43,337 bases of DNA from Natrinema limicola JCM 13563. GTDB lineage: Archaea > Halobacteriota > Halobacteria > Halobacteriales > Natrialbaceae. The stretch covers positions 10,807-54,143 of the forward strand of contig NZ_AOIT01000050.1 in assembly GCF_000337475.1 (NCBI RefSeq). Direction: 5' to 3'. The notes beneath the pieces are model-generated. The model was not told where the DNA came from, ran no database searches, and saw only the letters and a list, made by a program, of their open reading frames with translations. Position numbers and translations under genes: made by a program. Below are positions 1 through 8,489 of this stretch, in pieces. Numbering within the stretch: the first letter of the stretch is position 1; the number at the start of each line of letters is the position of its first letter.

Positions 1-289
1 ATCCCGTCCTTCCCGTGAGTGACGAGTGTTCCGACGCGCTGTCGGAACCGAGGAGCGAACAGGGCGGGAGTGAATCGCGTAAGCTCTGTTGTGCCGTGTC
101 GCAGGTGTCGATTCCGAGTAACGCGTTCAGCGGGCAGCGCTGGATGACCGCGGTGGCGAGGAGGTCGCTGCCGGCGACGAACGCGAGCGTGCCAAGCGTC
201 CGCTGTCGGGTTCGATAGCCGACGACGAGGAGTCCCATCGCGAGAAGTATACGGCCGACTCGATCGATTCCACAGACGTTCCTGTCCAT
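1..289 (-). CDS. DUF2892-type small membrane protein, C-terminus beyond window
   Basis: The reverse strand is open from ATG at 289 to the window edge (96 codons) and begins MDRNVCGIDRVGRILLAMGL. The pattern is N-terminal RNVCGIDRVGR, a hydrophobic segment (about residues 13-25), a second hydrophobic stretch (35-50) and CPLNALLGIDTC (52-63). This matches the DUF2892 (YgaP-like transmembrane) family, whose members usually start near NVGxxDRxxR and carry CPLxxLLGxxTC. The family is short and membrane-bound, with no settled reaction; some members are fused to rhodanese domains. After residue 65 the chain becomes Ser-rich and is cut by the edge, so the true C-terminus is unknown. The overlapping forward ORF (15-218) is Arg/Ser-rich and is a shadow. 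Confidence 0.72.
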   Translation of the reverse strand, partial: MDRNVCGIDRVGRILLAMGLLVVGYRTRQRTLGTLAFVAGSDLLATAVIQRCPLNALLGIDTCDTAQQSLRDSLPPCSLLGSDSASEHSSLTGRTG

Positions 290-419
290 GCTCAATCGAA
301 CACGACGAAGTGGCGTATAGATTCCCTTGCCTTCGCCGGGACCGGTCGAATCCGATTGCTGCTGACAGTCAGAATGTTAATTATATACCTTATATTATTG
401 ATTATGGATAATATTAGTG

Positions 420-507
420 AACAAACATTTGTTGACTGTCCACAACCAGTAACAGATGTGGAAACATAGCTCCTCAAAATTGATAATGCATAAATAGCTT
501 CGCTATT
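420..507 (+). promoter_or_regulatory. AT-rich promoter region of the TRAP-TAXI operon
   Basis: Positions 370-515 are far richer in A and T than the rest of the window. A TATA-like GCATAAATA lies at 488-496, 23-31 nt before the ATG at 519, so the transcript should be nearly leaderless. AATAGC-TTC-GCTATT (493-507) overlaps the TATA box and could be an operator or a small hairpin. A second palindrome, AACAAACATTTGTT, is at 420-433. No gene is seen between 290 and 518. Confidence 0.5.
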
Positions 508-518
508 ATCGTGGGAGT

Positions 519-1472
519 ATGTCATACGATCTCAACAGACGACGATTCGTGACAGCAGCAGGTGCTGTCGGTTTGACGGCACTCGCCGGCTGTAGCGGCA
601 GTGACAGTGCAGGTGGAAATACCCTTTCGTGGCACGCTGGTGGCACTGGCGGCACGTACTACCCACTCTCGAACAACTTCAAGACCATCATCGAGGACAA
701 CACGGACTACTCGCTGCAGGTACAGTCGACCGGTGCGAGCCTCGAGAACGTCGGTAGCCTCAACCGCGAGGATGCCGACTTCGCGCTGATTCAAAACGAC
801 GTCGCCTACTTCGCGGTCAACGGCACGGGTACCGAGGACCTCCAGGGCAACCCGATGGAGAACATTCGCGGCGTCGCGACGCTGTACCCCGAAACGATCC
901 ACGTCATCACGCAGGCCGATTCTGGGATTGAGACGGTCGAAGACCTCGACGGGAAGACGGTCAACACCGGCGACTCGGGCAGCGGGACGCAGGTCAACGC
1001 GTTGCAGATCCTCGAGACCGCCGGCATCGAGGAGGGTGACTTCACCGAGCAGAATACCGACTTCGATACGGCGACGGACCAGATCCGTGACGGCGACGTC
1101 GACGCGGCGTTCGTCGTCGGCGGCTGGCCGGTCGGCTCCGTCGAGAACCTCGCGACCAGCTCGGACATCTCGCTCGTCGAGATCGGCGGCGAGACCCGCG
1201 AGGACGTTATGAACGACGCCGAGTGGTTCGCCGAGGACACGATTCCCGCCGATACCTACGACAGCATCAGCGAGGACGTCGAGACGGTGTCGATGCAGGC
1301 GATGATTGCGACCCACGAAGGTGTCGACGAAGCGGTCGTCGAAGCCGTCACGACGGCGATCTTCGACAACGTCGACGCTATCGACCAGAAGTCGGAGTTC
1401 ATCGATGTCGACTCGGCACAGGACGGCATGCCGATCGACCTTCACCCAGGCGCTGCGGCATATTTCGGCTAA
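519..1472 (+). CDS. TAXI-family TRAP transporter solute-binding lipoprotein
   Basis: This 317-aa protein is the extracytoplasmic receptor of a TRAP uptake system. A Tat motif (RRRF, residues 7-10), a hydrophobic stretch and a lipobox LAGC (Cys25) show export by Tat and lipid anchoring, typical of haloarchaeal binding proteins. Downstream, SWHAGGTGGTYYPL, ENVGSLNREDADFALIQND, TVNTGDSGSGT and AAFVVGGWP are hallmarks of the TAXI family (TRAP-associated extracytoplasmic immunogenic-like), and the length fits. The ligand cannot be read from sequence; TAXI receptors that have been studied bind small organic acids such as glutamate or glutarate. It is first in an operon with the DUF1850 protein and the fused permease. 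The reverse ORF across the same span is a shadow. Confidence 0.93.
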   Translation: MSYDLNRRRFVTAAGAVGLTALAGCSGSDSAGGNTLSWHAGGTGGTYYPLSNNFKTIIEDNTDYSLQVQSTGASLENVGSLNREDADFALIQNDVAYFAVNGTGTEDLQGNPMENIRGVATLYPETIHVITQADSGIETVEDLDGKTVNTGDSGSGTQVNALQILETAGIEEGDFTEQNTDFDTATDQIRDGDVDAAFVVGGWPVGSVENLATSSDISLVEIGGETREDVMNDAEWFAEDTIPADTYDSISEDVETVSMQAMIATHEGVDEAVVEAVTTAIFDNVDAIDQKSEFIDVDSAQDGMPIDLHPGAAAYFG

Positions 1473-1508
1473 GCCAACCAGCGCAACCACTTCCGTAATT
1501 TATCGACC

Positions 1509-2054
1509 GTGAATCGCTCACCGTACCGCTATCTGGCCGTTATCGTGGCCGTCCTCGTACTGGTTGGAGCAACAGCAACCGTTACATCGACTGCGTCGGC
1601 ACAGCGAACGCTCGTCGTCACCGATGCAGACACCGGCGACGAACTGCTTTCGGTGCCGGTCGACGATGGCGACGTCGTGACGCTCTCGTACACTCATAGC
1701 GTCGAGAAGACGACTGTCGAAGACATCTACGTCGTCGACGGGACCCAGCTCCGAATGGATCGAATGGTGTTTCATTCACACGGCGCTGGCCTGCCGTCGG
1801 ATGCACCGATCGAGACGACCGACGAGGGACTCGTCCTCGAGCGCAACGAATCGTACGACGAACTCGGCGTCGTTCCGGGGTGGATCGCCGGACACGAACT
1901 CATCGTCGACGGTGAGCGCTACGACTTGGTCTCGCTTTCCGATGACGCAGTCACTCTCTCGGTAACCGAGCGCACGCTCGTCGACGAACTCCGCCAGTCT
2001 GCGGCCCGAGCCGTATCGATAGACGAACCGAGAAGTTCACACATGATACTATGA
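1509..2054 (+). CDS. DUF1850 protein of the TRAP-TAXI operon
   Basis: The 181-aa protein has a GTG start. An N-terminal hydrophobic segment (residues 8-31) reads as a signal peptide or membrane anchor, followed by a small extracytoplasmic beta-rich domain. LSYTHSVEKTTVEDIYVVDG is the conserved DUF1850 signature (YxHSVexxpvxexy), and the later MDRMVFHSHGAGLPSD also fits the family. DUF1850 genes are commonly found between the TAXI receptor and the fused permease gene, exactly as here, but their task is unproven; an accessory role in receptor-permease function is inference. The stop overlaps the permease start by 4 nt (ATGA), which indicates translational coupling. Confidence 0.85.
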   Translation: MNRSPYRYLAVIVAVLVLVGATATVTSTASAQRTLVVTDADTGDELLSVPVDDGDVVTLSYTHSVEKTTVEDIYVVDGTQLRMDRMVFHSHGAGLPSDAPIETTDEGLVLERNESYDELGVVPGWIAGHELIVDGERYDLVSLSDDAVTLSVTERTLVDELRQSAARAVSIDEPRSSHMIL

Positions 2055-4759
2055 GTACAGACACACAGGACGCGGAGTCTCTTTCGAACGAAGAACAGGA
2101 CGAATTACTACAGGAGGTCGAGCGGAGTCGCTCCCATCAGGGGCTATCGGCTGCATTCGTCGCCCTGATCGGCATCACGTTTTCGGCGTTCCAGATGTGG
2201 ATCGCAGCCCGCAGCTACCAGTTCAGCGCGACACTGCCGGGTATCGGGACCGTCGAAATCGCGTCGCTCCAGCCGTTGCAGGTGTACACGATCCACGTCA
2301 CCTTCGCGCTCGTCCTCGCGTTTTTGTTGTTCCCGGCGAGCACCGGCGACGGATTCGTTGCCCGCCGCCTCGGCGCGATCGTTCCTGCCGTCAGCGACCG
2401 GCTCGGTCCGGACAGCCCTGTCACGCGAGCCGTCGAACGACTCCGTGACGGCGTCCGGTGGGCAGCTATCGACCCGAGCCTGCGTCGGATCACACCGCTT
2501 GACGCCCTCCTCGCCGCCCTCTCGCTGTTCCCGGCCTACTATATCGTCACCTCGTACGACGAGATCCAGCGGCTCGCGACCTTCGGCATCCAGTCGGGCG
2601 CACCGCTCGCTGAGTCCGTTCCGCCACAGTTCGAGCCGTTCGCCGCCGGGCTGACCATGCTCTTGCCGCTTGATGGGCAGTCCGGCGCGTTCCTGCTTGG
2701 CGCACTCGGCATTCTGCTCGTGCTCGAGGCGACGCGCCGGACGCTCGGCGTCGTGCTCATGTCGCTGATCGCGTCGTTTATCGTCTACGCTCGCTGGGGG
2801 TATTTCATCCCGAGCGATTCGGCGATCGGTGCGCTGGCGATCCAGCCCGACACCTGGGCGAGTATCGTCTACGACCTCTGGTACACGACGGAGGCGGGCA
2901 TCATGAGCACGCCCGTTTCCGTCAGCGTTCGCTTCATCTACATCTTCATCCTCTTCGGGGCCTTCCTCGAGATGAGCGGTGCTGGTAAGTGGTTCATCGA
3001 CCTCGCGTACTCGATGACCGGCACCAGAAAAGGCGGGCCGGCGAAAGCGAGCGTCGTCTCGAGTGGCTTCATGGGAATGCTCAGCGGTTCGTCGATTGCC
3101 AATACGGTGACGACGGGCGCGTTCACGATCCCGCTGATGAAGCGGTCGGGCTACTCACCCGAGTTCTCGGGTGCAGTGGAGGCGTCGGCTTCCTCTGGCG
3201 GACAGGTCCTTCCGCCTGTGATGGGCGCGGCCGCGTTCCTCATCGTCGAGTTCACTGGAACGGCGTACTCTGACGTGATCATGGCCGCGACCCTGCCTGC
3301 GATCGCGTTCTTCTTCGGGATGTGGGTCATGGTCCACTTCGAGGCGGTCCGTGGCGGAATCGGCGGCCTCGCGCGCGGGGAACTGCCCAACGGGCTCGAG
3401 AATTTCCGCACCGGCTGGTTCTATCTGATTCCGCTCGTCCTCCTGATTTACTTCCTGGTCATCGCTCGCCTGTCGATCAACCGCGCCGGCTGGTACACGA
3501 TCATCGCCATCACCGCGTTGATCGCCGTCGTGGCTGCCTACGACGAGCGCAACCGTGTGCCGCTGCTCGGCTCGATTGCCGCGGTCACGCTCGCTCACAC
3601 CGCCGCCTTCGCGGCCTACGGCGTCGGCCTCGGGTCTGCGGTGCAGGTCTTACTCGGCCTCGAGTCGGCCGCCGATCCGTACGCACTCGGTGCTGCGGCG
3701 AGCGCGGCCGTCTCGGATCTCGGGACGATCGCAATCCTCGTCAGCGTTGCATTCCTGTTCGCCCGACCGCGAGCGGACGCACCGCTGCTCGAGCTCGATG
3801 ACTCGGTTTCGCAGTCCGCACGTCGGTCTGCGGCGTCGCTCGGCCGGCCGTCGCTCGCCGACACCGCGGGCTACCGCTTCGGGACGTTCGTCCTGAAATC
3901 GATGGACTCGGGCGCACGAACCGCGACCACGGTCGTCATCGCCGTCGCAGCCGCAGGCGTCGTTCCGGGCGTGATCAGCGTCTCTGGACTCGGCCCGAAC
4001 CTCGCAGCGCTCATTGACGCCGTCAGCGGCGGTTCGATCCTGATCCTGCTCAGCCTGACGGGCGTTGCGGCGATTATCTTCGGGATGGGAATGCCCACGA
4101 CTGCGATGTACATCATCCTAGTCGCGATGCTCGGCGGGCCGATGGAGGATCTGGGCGTCTGGGTCGTCGCGGCTCACCTCTTCGTCCTCTACTTCGGCCT
4201 GATGGCTGACGTCACGCCGCCGGTCGCCGTCGCCGCCTTCGCCGGCGCAGGCGTCGCCAAAGCCGACGAACTCAAAACCGCGACCGCCGCGTTCCTCCTC
4301 TCGCTGAACAAGATCCTCGTCCCCTTTGCGTTCGTGTTCTCCCCGGGCATCCTGCTCGCACGGAACGTCAACGGCGAGTGGGGACTCATCGGCTGGAGCG
4401 ACGTCACGGATCTTAGCTTCTTCCTCCCCGACGTCGTCGTCCCCATCCTCGGGATGTTCCTCGGCGTCTACGCGCTCGGGGTCACAATCATCGGCTACCA
4501 GTACTCGTCGGTCGGCGCCGGCACACGCGCGCTGTACGCGATCGCCTCGATCCTCCTGATGGTGCCCGAAGTGCCGCTGCTCGTCCTCGAGGGCGCACTT
4601 GCACTCGCCGGCGTCCCCATCGGCCTCACCAGCCTCTTGGCGACGCTCCTGCTTCGCGTGCTCGGCTTGGCGATCCTCGTCTCGCTGTCACACCGCAACT
4701 ACACGCGACTGTCCGGGTCCGAGTTCGAGTCCGCTACGCCGACCGTCGGCGAGGCCTAA
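2051..4759 (+). CDS. TRAP transporter fused permease (4TM-12TM)
   Basis: This 902-aa polytopic membrane protein joins the small (DctQ-like) and large (DctM-like) TRAP subunits in one chain, the normal form for TAXI systems. The DctM core is recognisable from GAFLEMSGAGKWFIDLAYSM, then GGPAKASVVSSGFMGMLSGSSIANTVTTGAFTIPLMKRSGYSPEFSGAVEAS in segments, and later GMGMPTTAMYIILVAMLGGP with LMADVTPPVAVAAFAGAGVA, all typical of the family. By analogy it drives uptake of the receptor's ligand with an ion gradient, probably Na+ in a halophile. A hydrophilic loop (about residues 575-605) separates two membrane blocks. The chain is longer than many relatives because of extra N- and C-terminal helices. 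Confidence 0.92.
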   Translation: MSTDTQDAESLSNEEQDELLQEVERSRSHQGLSAAFVALIGITFSAFQMWIAARSYQFSATLPGIGTVEIASLQPLQVYTIHVTFALVLAFLLFPASTGDGFVARRLGAIVPAVSDRLGPDSPVTRAVERLRDGVRWAAIDPSLRRITPLDALLAALSLFPAYYIVTSYDEIQRLATFGIQSGAPLAESVPPQFEPFAAGLTMLLPLDGQSGAFLLGALGILLVLEATRRTLGVVLMSLIASFIVYARWGYFIPSDSAIGALAIQPDTWASIVYDLWYTTEAGIMSTPVSVSVRFIYIFILFGAFLEMSGAGKWFIDLAYSMTGTRKGGPAKASVVSSGFMGMLSGSSIANTVTTGAFTIPLMKRSGYSPEFSGAVEASASSGGQVLPPVMGAAAFLIVEFTGTAYSDVIMAATLPAIAFFFGMWVMVHFEAVRGGIGGLARGELPNGLENFRTGWFYLIPLVLLIYFLVIARLSINRAGWYTIIAITALIAVVAAYDERNRVPLLGSIAAVTLAHTAAFAAYGVGLGSAVQVLLGLESAADPYALGAAASAAVSDLGTIAILVSVAFLFARPRADAPLLELDDSVSQSARRSAASLGRPSLADTAGYRFGTFVLKSMDSGARTATTVVIAVAAAGVVPGVISVSGLGPNLAALIDAVSGGSILILLSLTGVAAIIFGMGMPTTAMYIILVAMLGGPMEDLGVWVVAAHLFVLYFGLMADVTPPVAVAAFAGAGVAKADELKTATAAFLLSLNKILVPFAFVFSPGILLARNVNGEWGLIGWSDVTDLSFFLPDVVVPILGMFLGVYALGVTIIGYQYSSVGAGTRALYAIASILLMVPEVPLLVLEGALALAGVPIGLTSLLATLLLRVLGLAILVSLSHRNYTRLSGSEFESATPTVGEA

Positions 4760-4818
4760 GGCGTCCGTCGCGGTTCCGTTCCACTTCTCTTTGCGGCTGG
4801 CCGACTGGGTGTCTCCGT

Positions 4819-4905
4819 CTCATACAGACTCCTCTCAGTCAGTTCCGGCGTACCCGCGACCCGCTGCACGGGTGCGCCGGTACCCAGTGATAGCAGACCG
4901 CCTCA
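4819..4905. repeat. Palindromic repeat, copy A
   Basis: Imperfect inverted repeat of about 87 bp. The left arm reads CATACAGACTCCTCTCAGTC and then TTCCGGCGTACCCGCG; the right arm, on the other strand, reads TGAGGCGGTCTGCTATCACT and then GGGTACCGGCGCACCCG. It shares arm sequence with the copies at 8765, 17897, 17977, 19786 and 29822. Its right end contains the TGA stop codon (4905-4903) of the yigZ gene. No ORF is present in it. Confidence 0.75.
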
Positions 4906-5517
4906 CTCGAGGTCGGCCCGACCGCTCGTCGCACTGCGAACCCGATCACGGAGCGCTTCGGCCGCTGCGAGCGGGACGCGCACGTCAAACCGCACGTCGG
5001 CTTCGTAGTCGGCGTCGAACTCGTGGCCCTCGCTTTCTAAAATCGAGCGAACCGTTCCTGAATCGTCGTAGTCGACGGTGATCGACAGCTGTTCGTGTGG
5101 CTGTTCCTCGATGACGCCCGCCGCCTCGACGGCCTCTTTGACCGCCCGAGAGTAGGCCCGGACGAGGCCGCCGACGCCGAGGTTCGTCCCGCCGTAGTAG
5201 CGAGTGACGACGACCGCACAGTTCTCGAGGTCTTGCTGGGTGAGCACGTTCAGCGCCGGTTTGCCGGCCGAGCCCGATGGTTCGCCCTCGTCGCTTGCGT
5301 ACTCCCGGAGGAAGTACCCCTCGCCGTCATCTCCGGTCCGCACGCGGTAGGCGGGAACGTTGTGGGTCGCATCGGCGTACTCCTCTCGGACGGCGTCGAT
5401 AAACGCCTCGGCAGCATCGACGGAGTCGACCGGCCGGACGTGGCCGATAAACTCCGAGCCCTGAACGACGAACTCGGCGGTAGCGGCGTCGGCGACTGTC
5501 AGGTATGCGTCGCTCAC
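4903..5517 (-). CDS. IMPACT family (YigZ/UPF0029) protein
   Basis: The 204-aa protein has the two-domain plan of YigZ. An N-terminal UPF0029/IMPACT domain (about 1-125) carries FVVQGSEFIGHVRPV, DATHNVPAYRV, SDEGEPSGSAGKPAL and VVVTRYYGGTNLGVGGLVRAYS, followed by a DUF1949-type ferredoxin-like domain (about 135-195). Eukaryotic IMPACT modulates translation control through GCN1/GCN2; the prokaryotic members have no firmly assigned reaction, though a nucleic-acid or ribosome link is often proposed. The length is normal. The gene converges with the TRAP operon and its stop codon falls at the end of a palindromic repeat. Confidence 0.92.
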   Translation of the reverse strand: MSDAYLTVADAATAEFVVQGSEFIGHVRPVDSVDAAEAFIDAVREEYADATHNVPAYRVRTGDDGEGYFLREYASDEGEPSGSAGKPALNVLTQQDLENCAVVVTRYYGGTNLGVGGLVRAYSRAVKEAVEAAGVIEEQPHEQLSITVDYDDSGTVRSILESEGHEFDADYEADVRFDVRVPLAAAEALRDRVRSATSGRADLE

Positions 5518-5664
5518 CGCCGTTCACCTCTCGAGTCGGTCCCCCCCTGTCGGTGCTCGAGACTGGCCATAGCGACACTTTTCCGGCCGGTGAAAAGAGC
5601 CCGTCGGTCCCCTCGTCTGGCGGCTGCAGATGGGCCGCCAGGTATGTTTCGCCCCGACCAGTAC

Positions 5665-5674
5665 GTTATTATTT
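5665..5674 (+). promoter_or_regulatory. TATA-like box, leaderless promoter
   Basis: GTTATTATTT lies 22-31 nt before the ATG at 5696, the expected distance for a leaderless haloarchaeal transcript. This decides the start at 5696 over the in-frame upstream start at 5630. Confidence 0.5.
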
Positions 5675-5695
5675 CTCTATGTGGTGTGTGGGCAT

Positions 5696-6106
5696 ATGGA
5701 AAGCGAGGCGATCGATTCCCAACTTGCGGACGAGCTTCGAAGCGTCTGCCGGACGACGGTGGGCGACGAACTCCGTAGTATCACGTACTTCACTGAGGAC
5801 GTCGTCGAGCAACTGTATCTGCGCTCGGATCTGGAACGAACGGCCGACCTCGTCGGCTTTGCCGACCACGAACGGCGGGGCTTTCACTCGCAGTCGGCGT
5901 ACCGAAACACGCAACTCGGCGACTATCAGGCGACGATTCGGCTGTTCGAAAACGGCTACCTCTCGCGGGTCATCCGGGGACCGTACGGTGTCTGGGTGAC
6001 GACCGACGCCATGTCGATCGACCGCTTCGAGGAACTGACGAGCGCGCTCGAGACAGTGCTCACCGACTTCGCGGCTGTTGCCGACGCCGAGGCTGCCGAC
6101 GACTGA
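5696..6106 (+). CDS. Small haloarchaeal protein of unknown function (DUF7522-like)
   Basis: The 136-aa soluble acidic protein starts MESEAIDSQLADELRSVCRT. It resembles a haloarchaea-restricted family that I believe is catalogued as DUF7522, with TVGDELRSITYFTEDVVEQLYLR, a central QSAYRNTQLGDYQATIRLFENGYLSRVI and a GVWVTTDAMSIDRFEEL end. No catalytic motif or membrane segment is visible. Haloarchaea often hold several paralogues of this family, and a regulatory or structural role would be a guess. The start at 5696 is preferred because of the TATA box 22-31 nt upstream. The TGA stop is the first triplet of an inverted repeat (6104-6216). Confidence 0.8.
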   Translation: MESEAIDSQLADELRSVCRTTVGDELRSITYFTEDVVEQLYLRSDLERTADLVGFADHERRGFHSQSAYRNTQLGDYQATIRLFENGYLSRVIRGPYGVWVTTDAMSIDRFEELTSALETVLTDFAAVADAEAADD

Positions 6107-6216
6107 TACTGCCGGACAGAACGACGTGACGATCGGTCGCGCTGCTGCGGCCGTCACCGGTGGAGACGACCGCGAATCCGCGACCGACTTCGTATTGACT
6201 GCTGTCCGACAGTATG
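6104..6216. repeat. Inverted-repeat element, second type
   Basis: The ends are inverted copies: TGATACTGCCGGACAG on the left, and TCATACTGTCGGACAGCAGT on the right read on the reverse strand. Inside, GGTCGCG (about 6133) faces CGCGACC (about 6178). The 113-bp element fills the gap between two convergent genes and starts with the TGA stop of the upstream one. Only one copy was found here, so membership of a dispersed family is unproven. It could act as a terminator hairpin for both genes. Confidence 0.5.
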
Positions 6217-6228
6217 AGCGACTGGCGG

Positions 6229-6732
6229 CTACTGCAACTCGATCTTCCGGACGAATTCGAGGTCGCGGAGTTCGGTGATGACGTCGCCCGGGAGTTCCTC
6301 GTCGGTAATCAGGTAGAGTCGGGGTTGGTCGGTGAACTCGGGGTCTTCGCTGATCGTCTGGCGGATCGAGATCCCGTTGTCGGCGAGCGTTCCCGTTACC
6401 TCGGCGACGATTCCCTCTCGTTCGGCGTCGTCAGGCGTGATCGTCAGCACCGTCAGGTCAAGCACTGGCGCCAGGTCCATCAGACTCGGCACCTGCGAGA
6501 TGTTCTGGAAGATACGTCGGAGTTCGGGATCCTCGAGGATGACGTCGGTCGTCGAGTCGACGACCCGTCGATCGATGCCGATTTCGCGAGCGATTCCCGT
6601 GTTCGGAATTTCGATGCCGCCAGAGACGACGCGCCCGTCGTCGTTGACGGAGAACCCTCGCTCGAGCAGCAGGCGGATCACGGCCTGCTGACTCGGCGAC
6701 CCCTCGAACTTCTCCATGATCTCGTCGAACAT
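6229..6732 (-). CDS. ACT-domain protein with N-terminal HTH-like region, predicted amino-acid regulator
   Basis: The 167-aa protein has two parts. Residues 1-90 look like a winged-helix-type DNA-binding region (QQAVIRLLLERGFSVNDDGRVVSGGIEIPNTGIAREIGIDRRVVDSTTD). Residues 93-165 form an ACT domain (LTVLTITPDDAEREGIVAEVTGTLADNGISIRQ in part, then LYLITDEELPGDVITELRDL). This is the archaeal COG2061-like layout: an ACT domain senses a small ligand, usually an amino acid, and may tune DNA binding. The ligand and target genes are unknown. Two his genes and a ser cluster lie in the same window, but not adjacent. It converges with the preceding gene. Confidence 0.85.
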   Translation of the reverse strand: MFDEIMEKFEGSPSQQAVIRLLLERGFSVNDDGRVVSGGIEIPNTGIAREIGIDRRVVDSTTDVILEDPELRRIFQNISQVPSLMDLAPVLDLTVLTITPDDAEREGIVAEVTGTLADNGISIRQTISEDPEFTDQPRLYLITDEELPGDVITELRDLEFVRKIELQ

Positions 6733-6883
6733 CCGTTGTCACCCCTACGAGTGCGTAAGTATAATGTCCGGCGATCGATCGTGCTCGTGGCCCCACCGCG
6801 ACGGGTCGTGGTCCACAGCCGATCCCGTGTCGATACCGGCGTCTGACGGATGCTTTTAGAACTCGGCCACGTGATCAGTCAGT

Positions 6884-7615
6884 ATGCGCGAACTTCGGAC
6901 CTGTGACTTCTGTGCCGCCGACGCCGTCGGCACGTTCGAAATCGTCCCGCCCGAACTCGAGCCGACGGAGGCCGAACAACGCCGCGTCGTCTGCTGTCCA
7001 GACTGCCGGGATCGACTCGAGACGCTGCTCGAACCGCTGCTCGTCCGCCTTGGGATCGCGGATTCCGACGCGACCGACGACAGCCGACCCACACACGACT
7101 CGGTCGTCACCGCCGCTGACAGCGCGACGACCCGGTCTCGCCCCGCGTCGGCGAACTCGAACGCGACCGTCACGGACGTTCCCACCGACGAGACGGCCGC
7201 TTTCGACACGTCAGAGACAGATCATGCCGACAACGAGGGCGATACCGACGCCAGCGAGTCCGATCCAGACGCCGATGCGTCCGATCCGAACGCCGACGAA
7301 GCCGACGCGGACGCGCCGAACCTCGAGGGCGGTATCACGCTCGAGCGCGACGAACAATCGGACGACACCGGCGCAGACCCTGCGGACGCGACCGACAGTG
7401 CCGACACGCCACCCTCGTCGGCGAGCCCGCCGCGGGCCTACAGCAAGGTCGTTCGACTCCTCCGAAACCGCGAGTTCCCCATGCAGCGACGTGCCGTCGA
7501 GGACCTGGCTGCGGGAGCCTACGACCTCGAGAGCGACGAAGTCGAAGCGATCGTCGAGTACGCGATCGAGGACGGTGAGTTCGTCGAAAACCGGGGGGAA
7601 CTGCGCCGTCCGTAA
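6884..7615 (+). CDS. Cys-motif protein with acidic linker, unknown function
   Basis: This 243-aa protein has three parts. An N-terminal treble-clef-like segment holds CDFC (residues 7-10) and CCPDC (38-42), a plausible single zinc site. A long low-complexity linker (about 65-180) is rich in Asp, Glu, Ala, Ser and Thr. A small C-terminal helical domain begins YSKVVRLLRNREFPMQRRAVEDLA and is followed by VEAIVEYAIEDGEFVENRG. The plan of zinc motif, acidic linker and C-terminal helical domain recurs in haloarchaeal proteins of unknown role; protein-protein or nucleic-acid binding is possible but unproven. I do not assign a function. It ends 21 bp before the convergent hisB. Confidence 0.78.
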   Translation: MRELRTCDFCAADAVGTFEIVPPELEPTEAEQRRVVCCPDCRDRLETLLEPLLVRLGIADSDATDDSRPTHDSVVTAADSATTRSRPASANSNATVTDVPTDETAAFDTSETDHADNEGDTDASESDPDADASDPNADEADADAPNLEGGITLERDEQSDDTGADPADATDSADTPPSSASPPRAYSKVVRLLRNREFPMQRRAVEDLAAGAYDLESDEVEAIVEYAIEDGEFVENRGELRRP

Positions 7616-7636
7616 CACATCGCTGGTCGCGAGCCG

Positions 7637-8224
7637 CTACAGCGTGCCCTTCGTGCTCGGCGTTCCTTGCCGTCGCTCGTCGATCCGGGTCGCATCGTCG
7701 AGGCTCCGGGTCAGCGCCTTGAACAGCGCCTCGACCTCGTGGTGGGCGTTCTCGCCGCTGACCGCGAGGTGCAGCGTCAGACCGGCATTCATCGCCAGCG
7801 ACTCGCCGAAGTGACGCGCCATGTCGCTGGTAAAGTCGCCGATCTGCTCCTGAGAGAACGTCCCGTCGAAATAAAAGCGCGGTCGGCCGCTCACGTCGAC
7901 GACGGCGCTTGCGACGGCCTCGTCGAGGGGCACTTTCCGGTCGGCGTACCGGACGATCCCAGAGCGATCGCCCAGCGCCTCGTCGAACGCCTCGCCGAGG
8001 ACGATCGCCACGTCTTCGACCGTGTGGTGGTCGTCGATCTCGAGGTCGCCGTCACACTCGACCTCGAGGTCGAACAGACCGTGTTTGGCGAACGACGTCA
8101 GCATGTGATCGAAGAAACCAATGCCGGTGTCGATCGCGGCCGTCCCGGTCCCGTCGATCGTCAGCGTACACTCGATCGACGTCTCGGCCGTCTCGCGCGT
8201 GCGGGTCGCCGCTCGCTCGCTCAT
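7637..8224 (-). CDS. hisB: Imidazoleglycerol-phosphate dehydratase
   Basis: The 195-aa enzyme converts imidazole-glycerol phosphate to imidazole-acetol phosphate in histidine synthesis. The family signatures are clear: [21 protein letters not shown], then [32 protein letters not shown] in part, and [15 protein letters not shown]. The His and Glu residues in these segments are the two-metal Mn2+ ligands of the family. This is the monofunctional archaeal form, with no HAD phosphatase fusion, and the length is normal. ATG at 8224 is chosen because [21 protein letters not shown] is the typical N-terminus; the longer in-frame version adds nine unusual residues. hisA and hisI are elsewhere in the window, so the pathway genes are dispersed. 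Confidence 0.95.
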   Translation of the reverse strand: MSERAATRTRETAETSIECTLTIDGTGTAAIDTGIGFFDHMLTSFAKHGLFDLEVECDGDLEIDDHHTVEDVAIVLGEAFDEALGDRSGIVRYADRKVPLDEAVASAVVDVSGRPRFYFDGTFSQEQIGDFTSDMARHFGESLAMNAGLTLHLAVSGENAHHEVEALFKALTRSLDDATRIDERRQGTPSTKGTL

Positions 8225-8338
8225 GTCGAACGCATACCGTCCCCGGTACAAGGGGGTTGCGCTCGCTGCCCAGCGACACCGGTTCGGAGCCCTTCTCTTC
8301 TCTGTTCGACACTAATCCAAGAAACTCTCTCAAAATCA

Positions 8339-8478
8339 GTTATAAAATGTCTGGACGTTTCTTACACGGTATAAAAACATTAGCCGGATTACAACATTCA
8401 CGTAAAACGGACCGAAACCGCGCCAATCTTCGACCCGTTATATGGGCCCTGTGGTGAATGGTGTATTCAAGAAGAGGT
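8339..8478 (+). promoter_or_regulatory. AT-rich promoter region with three TATA-like boxes
   Basis: TTATAAAAT (8340-8348), GTATAAAAA (8369-8377) and GTTATATG (8437-8444) are TATA-like boxes before the small membrane protein gene at 8490. The nearest would start RNA near 8465-8470, leaving a short leader with an SD-like GAGGT at 8474-8478. The two upstream boxes might make longer leaders or a separate small RNA. No ORF of coding quality is present between 8225 and 8489. Confidence 0.4.
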
Positions 8479-8489
8479 GCTCCGTCCCG

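Noticed and set aside
292-525. 77-codon reverse ORF upstream of the TRAP operon
   Set aside because: It lies in the AT-rich promoter region, has non-halophilic composition and matches nothing recognisable.
522-1490. 322-codon reverse-strand ORF opposite the TAXI gene
   Set aside because: Arg/Val/Asp shadow of a clear forward gene with Tat signal and lipobox.
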